A stretch of 64,000 nt of DNA from Elusimicrobiota bacterium (GTDB taxonomy: Bacteria > Elusimicrobiota > Elusimicrobia > UBA1565 > UBA9628), in contig JACRDN010000019.1 of the NCBI GenBank assembly GCA_016218575.1, positions 186,001-250,000 of the forward strand, given 5' to 3'. Position 1 is the first letter of the stretch. The number at the start of each line of letters is the position of its first letter. The position numbers were made by a program, and so were the translations under genes. Below the pieces are notes generated by a model. The model was not told where the DNA came from, ran no database searches, and saw only the letters and a list, made by a program, of their open reading frames with translations. Of the stretch, positions 16,687 through 25,078 are shown in pieces.

Positions 16687-18591
16687 ATGGCAGCGGTGAC
16701 TAGGCGCGGCAAGCTCGCCTACAAGATTCTATTCTGGTTCCTGCTCATCTCCCTGGCCCCCATGGGAGTGGTGGGCTACCATCTGGTCAACATCTCCCAG
16801 TCTTCCTTGCGCAAGGAAACCTTGGCCATGCAGGAGGCCTTGGCCGTTGGGTTTGCGGACACGGTCTACAAGTACGTGATGAACTTCAAGAACGTGCTGG
16901 CCGAGACCTCTGGCCTCGAGGAATTCACTGGCATGAACCCGGTCAAGCAGCAGCAGTACCTGAACCGGATCATCCAGGTTCACCTGGCCATCCTCGAGCT
17001 TTCCGTGGTCAATGCGGACGGAACCGAGACTTTGAGGACCGGGCGCTACCTCGGCCCCTCCCCCGAGATGCGCCAGCTCTCCAAGGACGAGTCCTTCGTC
17101 ACGGCCATGTCTCGCGGGCAGTATATCGGCAAGCTCGAGCGCTTCCAGGGTCTGTACCCGGCCATGACCTTGGCCGTGGCCATCCTCGATCCCAAGGCCC
17201 AGCCGCCCAAGCCCATGGGCGTGCTTTCGGCCAAGGTCAGCTTGAACGGCCTCTCGGCTCTCTTGAGCATCGAGTTCCCGCAGACCGGAAAGGGCTCCGC
17301 CGCCGTGGTCCACCCCGACGGTTTCCTGATCGCCCACTCCAATTACAAGGAGGTCTACAGGCCGGACGCCAAGCTCAGCGACGACATCCTAAAAGTCGTC
17401 ACCACCCAGACCAGCGAGAAGGGCGGCGGCGAGATCGAGCTTTCGGGCGGAGAGCGTCTGTTGGGCGCCTATTCCGACGTCAAGGACCTGGGCTGGGTGG
17501 TCTATATTCAACAGCCTGTCGAGACGGCATACCAGACCGCGGCCGAGATGCGCCGCCAGATTTTCCGCGTTTTTCTTTGGGTCGTGCTCTTCACCGTCAT
17601 CCTCTCGCTGGCGGTGGCCAACCACATCACCCAGCCGGTCAGGCTTCTTCGGGAAGCCGCCGACAGGCTGGGCAGGGGGCAGTTCGAGGATATGCCCGAG
17701 ATGATGCTGACCAACGACGAGATCGGGGATCTCGCCCAGACCTTCCTCGCCATGAGCGACTCCTTGAAGGAGAAGACGGGCGAGCTCATCCACGCCAAGC
17801 AAGAGCTCGAGAAATTCACGAAGTTTCTCGAGAAGCGTGTCGAGGCCCGGACCCGGGAGCTCAAGGCCGCGCAGGACGAGCTCATCAAGAAGGAGCGCCT
17901 GGCCGCCATCGGGCAGATGGCATCGGTGGTGGGCCATGAGATCCGCAACCCCTTGGCCGTCATCAACAACTCCATCTACTTCATCAAGACCAAGCTCGGC
18001 GCGGCTCTCGATTCCGACCCCAAGATCGCCAAGCATATCAAGATCATCGAATCCGAGATCCAGCAGGCCAATGGGATCATCAACGAGATCCTCACCTACT
18101 CTCGCCAGAGGGAGCTCAAACCAGAGCGAGTGCTCTTGAACAGCTTCCTGGACGAGCTTCTCTCCGTCTACCCTTTCCCGGCCCACATCAAGGTCGAGAA
18201 GGCCTTCGACGCGGCCAACCCCATGGTGGACATTGATCCTACGGAGATGCAGCAGGCCTTGAGAAACCTCATCGGCAACGCCATCGAGGTGATGCCCGCC
18301 TCGGGCCGGGTCGCGGTGCGCACGCGCCTGTCGGAGGAGGGCGGGGCGGCCGCCGCCGTCATCGAGATCGCCGACTCCGGACCTGGCATCCCGCAGGACG
18401 TCCTCGACAAAATATTCACCCCGTTTTTCACCACCAAGGCCCGCGGCACGGGCTTGGGCCTGGCGGTGGTGCGCAAGGTCGTGGATCGCCACAACGGACG
18501 GGTGGATGTCGAGAGCGTGGTGGGGCGGGGCACGGTGTTCCGCCTATTCCTGCCCGTGGCCCAGAAAATCGTCAATACCGTGAAGAGCTGA
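16687..18591 (+). CDS. Membrane sensor histidine kinase with Cache-type input
   Basis: The 634-residue protein has a first membrane helix (about 13-33), an extracytoplasmic double-Cache-like region of about 260 residues (VVHPDGFLIAHS near 215), a second helix near 295-315, HAMP, a coiled coil and a kinase core. The H-box is VVGHEIRNPLAVINN with phospho-acceptor H417. The N-box (LRNLIGNAIEVMP), G1 (ADSGPGIP), F-box and G2 (GTGLGLAVV) are all present. A -10-like TAAACT (16674-16679) ends 7 bases before the ATG. The next gene, a receiver-kinase hybrid, follows one base after the stop. Confidence 0.92.
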   Translation: MAAVTRRGKLAYKILFWFLLISLAPMGVVGYHLVNISQSSLRKETLAMQEALAVGFADTVYKYVMNFKNVLAETSGLEEFTGMNPVKQQQYLNRIIQVHLAILELSVVNADGTETLRTGRYLGPSPEMRQLSKDESFVTAMSRGQYIGKLERFQGLYPAMTLAVAILDPKAQPPKPMGVLSAKVSLNGLSALLSIEFPQTGKGSAAVVHPDGFLIAHSNYKEVYRPDAKLSDDILKVVTTQTSEKGGGEIELSGGERLLGAYSDVKDLGWVVYIQQPVETAYQTAAEMRRQIFRVFLWVVLFTVILSLAVANHITQPVRLLREAADRLGRGQFEDMPEMMLTNDEIGDLAQTFLAMSDSLKEKTGELIHAKQELEKFTKFLEKRVEARTRELKAAQDELIKKERLAAIGQMASVVGHEIRNPLAVINNSIYFIKTKLGAALDSDPKIAKHIKIIESEIQQANGIINEILTYSRQRELKPERVLLNSFLDELLSVYPFPAHIKVEKAFDAANPMVDIDPTEMQQALRNLIGNAIEVMPASGRVAVRTRLSEEGGAAAAVIEIADSGPGIPQDVLDKIFTPFFTTKARGTGLGLAVVRKVVDRHNGRVDVESVVGRGTVFRLFLPVAQKIVNTVKS

Positions 18592-18592
18592 C

Positions 18593-19708
18593 ATGGGAAA
18601 AAACGCCAAGATTCTCATCGTAGACGACGACGCGCACATTCGCGAGACGGTCTCGGACAACCTGGAGATCGAGGGCTATAAAGTCTCCCAGGCCGAGAGC
18701 GGGGCCGCGGCCTTGGCCGCCGTGCGCCGGGAGTTCTTCGACGTGATCCTGATGGACTACAACCTCACGGATTCCACCGGCATCGACGTGATCAAGCAGA
18801 TCCGTACCCACAACTCGGAAAGCCCCATTCTCATGCTCACGGCCCACGCCTCGCTCGACACGGCACTTCGGGCCATCCAGGAGTCGGTCTACGATTTCCT
18901 CATCAAGCCCGTGGACTTCGGCTATCTGAAGCTCGCCATCGCCAAGGCCTTGGACAAGCTGCGCTTGGAGCAGGAAAACCGCAGGCTCATCGCCGATCTC
19001 CAAAAGGCCAACGATCAACTCGTAAACTTGAACGAGATGAAGTCGAAGTTCCTGTCCATGTCTTCCCACGACATGTCGAATTCCCTCATGACCCTCCAGG
19101 TGAGCTTCGAGATGCTCTGCGCGAGCATCGCCCCCTCGGCCGAGCAGAAGAAGCACATGGTCTACATCTCCAACGGCATCAGCCAAATCACCCGTCTCAT
19201 CGAGGATTTGGTGGATTGGGCCTCGATCGAGCAGGGGAAATTCCGGCTAGAGCACTCCGATGTGCCGCCGGGCCCCATGCTCGAGGAGGCCCTGGTCGGC
19301 CCCCAAGGGCGGGCCATGAGCCGCGGCCAGGCCTTGAAGGCCGAGATCGCGCCGAACCTTCCGCCCATTCGCGCCGACCGGAGGAGACTGCTCCAGGTCT
19401 TGAACAACCTTCTTGAGAACGCGATGCGCCACACTCCTAGGGGCGGCCAGATCATGGTTTCGGCCTCGGCCCGGGATTCGGGAGTCTGCTTCGCGGTGAA
19501 GGACACGGGGGAGGGAATCGCCCGGGAGGACTTGGACAAGATTTTCCGGAGTTTCTACCAGGGCCACGGCCAGGCCGGGGGAGGGCGCCTGGGCCTGGGG
19601 CTTTCCATCGCCAAGGAGATCATCGAGGCGCACCACGGCCGCATTTGGGTCGAAAGCCCGGGTCCGGGGCTCGGCTCGACGTTTTCCTTCATTATCCCGA
19701 GTTCTTGA
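18593..19708 (+). CDS. Receiver-histidine kinase hybrid, cytosolic
   Basis: In this 371-residue protein, residues 1-120 form a complete receiver (DDD 11-13, acceptor D55, Lys105) joined by a coiled coil to a kinase core with H-box MSSHDMSNSLMTL (H159) and ATP-binding boxes NNLLENAMRH, VKDTGEGI and GLGLSIAKEI. There is no membrane segment. The order receiver-kinase suggests a relay that takes phosphate from the upstream kinase. Its tail overlaps the promoter of the next regulator, which may therefore be expressed separately as well as by read-through. Confidence 0.92.
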   Translation: MGKNAKILIVDDDAHIRETVSDNLEIEGYKVSQAESGAAALAAVRREFFDVILMDYNLTDSTGIDVIKQIRTHNSESPILMLTAHASLDTALRAIQESVYDFLIKPVDFGYLKLAIAKALDKLRLEQENRRLIADLQKANDQLVNLNEMKSKFLSMSSHDMSNSLMTLQVSFEMLCASIAPSAEQKKHMVYISNGISQITRLIEDLVDWASIEQGKFRLEHSDVPPGPMLEEALVGPQGRAMSRGQALKAEIAPNLPPIRADRRRLLQVLNNLLENAMRHTPRGGQIMVSASARDSGVCFAVKDTGEGIAREDLDKIFRSFYQGHGQAGGGRLGLGLSIAKEIIEAHHGRIWVESPGPGLGSTFSFIIPSS

Positions 19709-19733
19709 CAATTTCGGCATAGTCAGCTACCCT
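19705..19733 (+). promoter_or_regulatory. Promoter of the NarL-type regulator
   Basis: TTGACA at 19705-19710, a 17-base spacer and TACCCT at 19728-19733, overlapping the stop codon of the kinase gene. A CGGAGG lies at 19735-19740, so a transcript starting near 19740 would lose it, whereas a read-through mRNA would keep it. Confidence 0.55.
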
Positions 19734-19743
19734 TCGGAGGCAT

Positions 19744-20409
19744 ATGGCACCCAAGAAAAAAGTGAGAGTTTTGATTGCGGACGACCAAACGCTCTTTCGC
19801 GAGGGGATCAAGGATCTTCTCGAGAACGAGAAGCTGATCGAGGTGGTCGGCGAGGCGGCGGACGGCCAGGAGGCTGTGCGCCAGGCCAAGAAGCTCAAGC
19901 CCGACGTGATCCTCATGGACATCAAGCTGCCCCACTTGGACGGCGTGGCGGCGACCCGCCTCATTCGCAAGGAATGCCCTTCCACCAACGTGCTCATCCT
20001 CTCGAGCTTTGAGGATGAGGCCCATGTCATGGAGTCGATCCAGGCCGGGGCCAACGGCTACCTTTCCAAGATGCTGCCGGCGGTAGAGCTCGTCAACGCG
20101 CTCAAGGCCTTCGCCAACGAGGGCGTGATGATCCCCCAGCAGGTCATGGGCAAGCTCCTGGCGGGACTGCGGCAGATGGTCAAAAACGAGTCCCAATCCC
20201 CGGTGGCGCTCACCAAGACCGAGATACGGGTCATGGTGCTCCTCGGCAGCGGCCTTTCCAACAAGGAAATCGCCGGCAAGATGAACTGCTCGGTCAAGAC
20301 CATCAAGAACCACTTGAACGCCGTCTTCCAGAAGCTGGGAGTCACCAACCGCACCGAAGCGGTGGTCAAAGGCATCGACATGGGGCTTATTTCCGCCGAA
20401 CAATCTTGA
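19744..20409 (+). CDS. NarL/FixJ-type response regulator (LuxR HTH)
   Basis: The 221-residue protein has a receiver (DD 13-14, acceptor D59 in DVILMDIKLPHLDG, Lys in YLSKMLP) and a C-terminal LuxR-type helix-turn-helix (LTKTEIRVMVLLGSGLSNKE, then IAGKMNCSVKTIKNHL). CGGAGG stands 3 bases before ATG 19744. It is the only regulator in the block with both a complete receiver and a DNA-binding output, so it is the likely end point of the kinase relay. Confidence 0.93.
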   Translation: MAPKKKVRVLIADDQTLFREGIKDLLENEKLIEVVGEAADGQEAVRQAKKLKPDVILMDIKLPHLDGVAATRLIRKECPSTNVLILSSFEDEAHVMESIQAGANGYLSKMLPAVELVNALKAFANEGVMIPQQVMGKLLAGLRQMVKNESQSPVALTKTEIRVMVLLGSGLSNKEIAGKMNCSVKTIKNHLNAVFQKLGVTNRTEAVVKGIDMGLISAEQS

Positions 20410-20413
20410 GGGT

Positions 20414-21454
20414 GTGACCAAAGAAGAGTTCATCTCCCAGCTCGACCGCGCCGCGGCCACGATGCCGGGACTGCCGGTGAGCACAGCACTCGTCAGGCAT
20501 TTGAGCGAGGCCTTGAAGAAGGGAGACCCCCCGTGGTGGCAACTTACGCAGAAGGCCTGGGAGAAGCGGAGCTTCGTGGCCTGGACCGAGGCCTGGGGCC
20601 TGTTTCTGGCCTGTCTGCACTACGAGGTCTTGAGCGACGCGGAGAACCCCTTGGTCCCGTATTTTCCCTCCTGCGGCGGCACCGATGAGGCCGATCCCTC
20701 CTCGGCCCTGGCCCAGGTCTTGAGGGCGCTTCCCAAGACCTTCTTCGACAATTTGAGGGTGGCCCAGCGCCGGACCTACGTGGAGGCCCGGGCTCCGCTT
20801 TGGATCAACCCGGCCATGCTCTTTTTCCAGTCTCGGAATCTTTCTTTCTACCTCGTCGAGGTCAACGCAGGAGCGGGCTTGAACCTGGTGGCCGACCTCG
20901 CCGTGCCCCAACGTGGCTTCAACCCTGAGCTGGTGGCCGCGCGCATAGGCCTAGAGCCCACGCCGCTGCTCCTGGAGGACATCGGCCACCGGCGCTGGCT
21001 CACCGCGGCTCTCATGCCGGACCAACTGCCCCTCATCAAGGCCCTCGACAAGGCCATAGACGTCGCCCTCCAGCGGCAGCGCCAGGAAGCCGCCTTCATC
21101 CAGATCGTGCCCTGCTGGCCGGACCAGGCCGCCAAATTCCTGGCCAAGAACATCCCGGCCGACGACCCCGACGTGGGGCTTCTCCTCTTTAACATGGGCA
21201 CGACCGTGCGCATGACAGACGCCGAATACGAGGCTTACCGACGCGGCGTCGCCGAGGCCCTGCGCCCATGGGGGGACAGGGGTCTTTGGGTCGAGATGGA
21301 GAACGTCCGCGGCGAGATGTATTCCACCACCTACCAGCTGCGTGCCCACCGCCATGCGGGCGGCCAATGGCGGGGCCATGTCATGGCAAGCTTTGATTTC
21401 GCCGCCGACAAGACCGTCTTCGACCTGGACCAAAGCAAGGTGTTCCTCTCTTGA
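20414..21454 (+). CDS. DUF2332-like protein, copy 1
   Basis: The 346-residue protein starts at GTG (GTG ACC AAA GAA), 4 bases after the previous stop. Its features match DUF2332: a Trp-rich helical first half, YFPSCGGTDE, and a glycine-rich VEVNAGAGLNL segment near residue 150 that resembles a Rossmann/SAM-binding motif I. The biochemical role of DUF2332 is unknown; a methyltransferase-like fold has been suggested by the motif only. A clear paralogue lies at 34385-35434 on the other strand with the same GTG-ACC-AAR-GAR start. Confidence 0.72.
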   Translation: MTKEEFISQLDRAAATMPGLPVSTALVRHLSEALKKGDPPWWQLTQKAWEKRSFVAWTEAWGLFLACLHYEVLSDAENPLVPYFPSCGGTDEADPSSALAQVLRALPKTFFDNLRVAQRRTYVEARAPLWINPAMLFFQSRNLSFYLVEVNAGAGLNLVADLAVPQRGFNPELVAARIGLEPTPLLLEDIGHRRWLTAALMPDQLPLIKALDKAIDVALQRQRQEAAFIQIVPCWPDQAAKFLAKNIPADDPDVGLLLFNMGTTVRMTDAEYEAYRRGVAEALRPWGDRGLWVEMENVRGEMYSTTYQLRAHRHAGGQWRGHVMASFDFAADKTVFDLDQSKVFLS

Positions 21455-21512
21455 ATTCGGTGACAGTTACCGAATTCGATCTGGACGGAATTCGGTAACT
21501 GTCACCGAATTC
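21453..21512 (+). repeat. REP-like inverted repeat (GGTGACAGTTACC type), copy 2
   Basis: Two inverted units of GAATTCGGTGACAGTTACCG separated by about 10 bases; the first overlaps the TGA of the DUF2332-like gene. A partial third unit (CACCGAATTCCC) follows. It is nearly identical in its arms to the element at 16563-16632. Confidence 0.85.
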
Positions 21513-21551
21513 CCACCGAATTCCCGTTGCCGTTTTTTTACCGTTTAGACC

Positions 21552-21579
21552 TTGAATTTTAGCCTCAGACCATTAAAAT
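21552..21579 (+). promoter_or_regulatory. Possible promoter of the TadG-like gene
   Basis: TTGAAT at 21552-21557, 16 bases, TAAAAT at 21574-21579. If used, the TTG at 21552 is not a start codon and translation would begin at GTG 21585, leaving almost no leader. Confidence 0.4.
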
Positions 21580-21584
21580 ATAGT

Positions 21585-22781
21585 GTGGTATCCAAGCTCG
21601 GCAGGCAGGGCCAAATCGTCATCCCGGCCCTCTTCATTTTCCCCTCTTTATTCCTATTCATTTTCCTGATTTTTGAGACCGCCAAGCTCTCCCAGCAGAA
21701 GATCCGTCACCAGTTCGCCGTGGACGCGGCCGCCTTCGTGGAGCTGACCAACTACTCGGATTTCTTGAACCGCTCGGCCTACGTCAACGGGGCCTTCCCC
21801 ATGCGCATATTCTACGAGGGCTTCCATGGCGAGACCTTGGATTGCCAAGGCAAGGACCCCTGCCCCGGCCCGACGCCGATAGACGAGATCCTCTACAAGG
21901 ACGGGGTGTTCCCGCGCTCCCTGTCCGACGCGGGCCGTACCAATTACGGCGAGGAGGAGAAGTGGGATATCGGCTACGGGGGGGCGCGCTCCGATATGAA
22001 CAGCTCCAACCCCGAGGTCGCCTCGCGCGACTGCATCGTGACCGGCAAGGGGGAGCGGCCGGCCGACGGCAACGTGGGGGGCACGGCCCAGGACAATTGC
22101 TTTACCTTGATCAGCATGGAGACGGCCAAGCATTGGTGGATCAACTGGGATGACGCCAACCAGATATACAAGCTCTACGTCCAGATATACCAGCTCCTGG
22201 GCTCGGTCGAGTCCGCCCAGTTCTCCGTGCTCCGGCGCCTGAGCGACAACCATAACTTCTTGAAGAAGTCCTACTGGCTCAACACCGGCGACGATCCTCA
22301 ATACCCGGGGCGCAATCTCATCGAGGCAGATCAGGCAGTGGCCAATTTCCGGAACGTGGCCGATACTAATTTCCCTCTGTGTAAGAACTGCGCGGTCAAG
22401 TTCAGCTGCGTCCAAAACCTGCTCTTCCACGGCAACCAGTTCGTCCATTCCACCTTCCAGCAGTACAAGATATTCGCCTCGGACCCGCCTCCCCAGATGC
22501 CCAAGACCATAGACGAATGCGAGGGGCTGTTCCAGCTGGTGACCGTCAAGCCCAACGCCATCAAGAGTTTGACGCAGCCTTCCGGCTCCGGCTATCCCGG
22601 CTGGCCGGTGGAGGTGCATTGGATGGCGCCCAAGAACTACTTCGGCGTGGACTTCAACCGCATGGCCGCGGTCGAGAGCGGGGCCAGCCCCAAGGTCCAC
22701 GCCACCGTGGCTCTCGAGGGCAAGAACCCCTCGGTCTGGCCCGAGCCCACCCCGCGCTTCCAAGTGAGGCTTTATCCGTGA
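21585..22781 (+). CDS. TadG/TadE-like large minor pilin
   Basis: The protein of about 398 residues (409 if TTG 21552 is used) has a basic start, a G|QIVIPALFIFP prepilin-type junction and a hydrophobic helix, followed by 'QKIRHQFAVDAAAFVELTNY', which matches the start of TadG/TadE pseudopilins. The long exported part has several Cys pairs (including the paired Cys of CKNCAVKFSC) and no recognised domain. GTG 21585 is preferred because TTG 21552 looks like part of a -35 box. The stop overlaps the next gene (GTGA). These two may form a minor-pilin tip pair for the Tad fibre encoded at 5-14 kb. Confidence 0.7.
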   Translation: MVSKLGRQGQIVIPALFIFPSLFLFIFLIFETAKLSQQKIRHQFAVDAAAFVELTNYSDFLNRSAYVNGAFPMRIFYEGFHGETLDCQGKDPCPGPTPIDEILYKDGVFPRSLSDAGRTNYGEEEKWDIGYGGARSDMNSSNPEVASRDCIVTGKGERPADGNVGGTAQDNCFTLISMETAKHWWINWDDANQIYKLYVQIYQLLGSVESAQFSVLRRLSDNHNFLKKSYWLNTGDDPQYPGRNLIEADQAVANFRNVADTNFPLCKNCAVKFSCVQNLLFHGNQFVHSTFQQYKIFASDPPPQMPKTIDECEGLFQLVTVKPNAIKSLTQPSGSGYPGWPVEVHWMAPKNYFGVDFNRMAAVESGASPKVHATVALEGKNPSVWPEPTPRFQVRLYP

Positions 22782-23317
22782 CGGTGCCAGTCATTTACAT
22801 TCTTAACTTAGTAAACTTGCTCGGCTCGAAAGTTAAGAAAGTTAAGAATGTAAATGACTGGCACCAACGCGGCCAAGCCACGACGGAGGTGGTGCTTCTC
22901 TTTCCTATTTTCATGTTCTTCCTATTCGCCTTCACCAAGATCTACGGGCTTCTCATCCTCACGCAAAAGCTGGAGATCGCATCCTACTACGCGTCGCGGC
23001 GCTGGCAGCTCGAATCCCACCGCAACGCGGCCTATGAGGGTTTCGACGATGGAGCCTTGAAGAGCGACATCAAGCGGCGGGTGAGCCAGTACCTGGGCTA
23101 CGGAGACTCGACCGGGAGCTTCCTAGGCCTGGTGGGGCCCGCTGTCCAGCTCGACATTACCCGCACCCAGGTCTGGAACGTGGTCACCTTGACCGCCCGG
23201 ACCCGCTCGGTGGACATCGCCTGGATGTACCACGCCCCGGAGTTCAAGTTCGAGGTGACCAAGTATGTCCCCAACCGAGACCGTCCCATCGCCTTCGTCC
23301 TGCCAGGTTTGCAGTAA
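22778..23317 (+). CDS. TadE-like minor pilin with a REP-derived leader
   Basis: In the frame starting at GTG 22778 (overlapping the previous TGA) the product is about 179 residues. A leader of about 30 residues is encoded by a 27-bp inverted repeat and its spacer, then comes the processing site G|QATTEVVLLFP and a hydrophobic helix with 'LTQKLEIASYYASRRWQLE', typical of TadE. The C-terminal half is beta-rich. ATG 22854 lies in another frame, so no shorter ATG start exists in this frame before the cleavage site. The leader, unlike the mature part, is AT-rich. Confidence 0.75.
   Translation: MTVPVIYILNLVNLLGSKVKKVKNVNDWHQRGQATTEVVLLFPIFMFFLFAFTKIYGLLILTQKLEIASYYASRRWQLESHRNAAYEGFDDGALKSDIKRRVSQYLGYGDSTGSFLGLVGPAVQLDITRTQVWNVVTLTARTRSVDIAWMYHAPEFKFEVTKYVPNRDRPIAFVLPGLQ
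22783..22865 (+). repeat. Perfect 27-bp inverted repeat inside a coding leader
   Basis: The arm at 22783-22809 starts GGTGCCAGTCATTTAC, and its exact complement is at 22839-22865, with a 29-base spacer. It looks like a mobile palindromic element of the GTGCCAG family that has landed at the gene junction and is read as part of the prepilin leader. Confidence 0.85.
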
Positions 23318-23345
23318 TGCCCAATTCCACAAAGGAATTGGGCAT
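23317..23345 (+). terminator. Perfect hairpin after the TadE-like gene
   Basis: ATGCCCAATTCC, ACAAA, GGAATTGGGCAT: a 12-bp perfect stem that starts on the last base of the stop codon. There is no T-run, so it may be a REP-like element or RNA 3'-end rather than an intrinsic terminator. A TATACT box lies at 23363-23368, ending 11 bases before the FtsH-like start, with a poor -35. Confidence 0.5.
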
Positions 23346-23379
23346 CCTGCCGTTAAATTCTGTATACTGAGGCTAAATC

Positions 23380-25011
23380 ATGCTCTGGGCTAAATTCCGG
23401 CTTTTCCTCCAGCGCCATTGGCTTTGGCTGGCCATCCTCGTTGGGATTTTCATCTCCATCCTCCTGCCGATATGGTACATGTCGGGGATGGAGGAGAGCG
23501 TTCGGCGCTACATCATCGGCATCAACGTCGCCTCTCTTCCCTGGGGTATACTCCAGACCTTGGTTTTCGTGTGCTTCCTGTACCTCCTGCAGTACGGGGG
23601 GGGCTTCGTGCGCTTCAAGAAGTCCCGGGTTGGCGCGCACTCCGTCAACGTCCGCTTCTCCGACGTGATCGGGCTCACCGAGGCCAAGCGCGAGGCCTGG
23701 GAGATGGTCCAGCTTATTAAGGACCGCGCGGCCTTGAAGAAAGTCGGCGGCAAGATCCTGCACGGCATGCTCATGATCGGCCCGCCCGGCTGCGGCAAAA
23801 CCATGCTCGCCAAGGCCATCGCCACCGAGGCCGGGGTCCCCTTCCTCTCCACCTCCGGCTCTGAGTTCGTCGAGATTTTCGTGGGGGTGGGGGCCGCGCG
23901 CGTGCGCAAACTCTTCAAGCAGGCCCGCCAATACGCCAAGGCCTACGGGGCCTGCATCATCTTCATAGATGAGCTCGAGGTCGTGGGCAAGACCCGGGTC
24001 TTCATGGACGCCTTCGGCGGCTCCTCGGAGTCCAACAGCACCTTGAACCAACTTTTAGTCGAGATGGACGGTTTGAACGATGAGGACGCCCACGTGGTTG
24101 TCGTCGGGGCCATGAACGCCCAGGAGGAGGTCTTAGACCCCGCTTTGCTGCGGCCCGGGCGCTTCGACCGCACCATCACCATCGGCCGCCCGAATCTCTC
24201 CGAGCGCCAGGATATCTTCGCCTATTACGCCAAGAACATCCGCATGGACCCCGCCGTGGACCTGGCCCGCCTGGCCAGGAAGGCCGTGTACAAGACCCCG
24301 GCCGAGATCGAGAACATCTTGAAGGAGGCCGCGCTGATCGCGACCCGCGAACGCCGGGATAGGGTGTCCTATAAAGATGTGTCCGCCGCCATCGAGCGCA
24401 TCGAGCTCGGGGTGGCCCATCGCCTGAGCATGACCCCAAGGGAGCGCGAGATGACGGCCTACCACGAGGCCGGCCATCTCCTCATCCTGTACCTCACCCA
24501 CCCCACCAGCGACGTGTTCAAGGCCTCCATCATCCAGCGTGGGGGGACCTTGGGCGTGGTGCATCCCATCGCTCGCGAGGAGCTCTACAGCTCCGACACC
24601 AACACCTTGCGCGCCGACATCAAGATGTACCTGGCGGGCTACGTGGCCGAGAAGCTTAAGTACGGGGTCACCACCAACGGGGTTTCGGCGGATTTTACCT
24701 ACGCCATGAACATCGCCCACGACATGATTTGGCGCTTCGGCATGGGGGAGAACGGCTTCGTGGGGGATTTCACCCGCATCCCCAAGGACCAGCTCTCCGA
24801 CGACCTCAAGGAAAAGCTCAACATGGCCACCCAGAAGCTTCTCCACCAGTCGCTCGAGGAGGTGGAGAAGATACTGAAGTCTGAACGGGTCATCCTTGAT
24901 CGCTTCGCGGACGAACTCCTGAAGAAGGAGGAGCTCGACTACGACGAAATCGTCTCCATCTTCACCGAGTACGGCAAGCCCCCCAAGCCCATTCCCATCC
25001 CCGCAACGTAA
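23380..25011 (+). CDS. ftsH: FtsH-like membrane AAA+ zinc protease, short form
   Basis: The 543-residue protein has two N-terminal membrane helices (about 13-32 and 50-70) joined by a loop of only about 15 residues, where ordinary FtsH has a periplasmic domain of about 70. The AAA+ part has Walker A GPPGCGKT (134-141), Walker B IIFIDELE and the second region of homology with the arginine fingers (LLRPGRFDR). The protease part has HEAGH (362-366) and the third zinc ligand in VSADFTYA. All catalytic residues are present. FtsH degrades membrane proteins. Its place before the membrane-protein array suggests a specialised paralogue, but I cannot see whether another FtsH exists elsewhere. Confidence 0.9.
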   Translation: MLWAKFRLFLQRHWLWLAILVGIFISILLPIWYMSGMEESVRRYIIGINVASLPWGILQTLVFVCFLYLLQYGGGFVRFKKSRVGAHSVNVRFSDVIGLTEAKREAWEMVQLIKDRAALKKVGGKILHGMLMIGPPGCGKTMLAKAIATEAGVPFLSTSGSEFVEIFVGVGAARVRKLFKQARQYAKAYGACIIFIDELEVVGKTRVFMDAFGGSSESNSTLNQLLVEMDGLNDEDAHVVVVGAMNAQEEVLDPALLRPGRFDRTITIGRPNLSERQDIFAYYAKNIRMDPAVDLARLARKAVYKTPAEIENILKEAALIATRERRDRVSYKDVSAAIERIELGVAHRLSMTPREREMTAYHEAGHLLILYLTHPTSDVFKASIIQRGGTLGVVHPIAREELYSSDTNTLRADIKMYLAGYVAEKLKYGVTTNGVSADFTYAMNIAHDMIWRFGMGENGFVGDFTRIPKDQLSDDLKEKLNMATQKLLHQSLEEVEKILKSERVILDRFADELLKKEELDYDEIVSIFTEYGKPPKPIPIPAT

Positions 25012-25037
25012 AAATACAGTAAGAAAGCCCCATTCTA

Positions 25038-25066
25038 TTGACAAAATTTGGGGCAGGGGCTAAACT
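25038..25066 (+). promoter_or_regulatory. Promoter of array gene 1
   Basis: TTGACA (25038-25043), 17 bases, TAAACT (25061-25066). The start codon follows 12 bases after the -10, so the leader would be about 6 bases. The spacer (ending GGGCAGGGGC) is strikingly like that of the promoter at 35494-35522 (GGGCCAGGGC). Confidence 0.8.
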
Positions 25067-25078
25067 GGAAAAGCCCTT

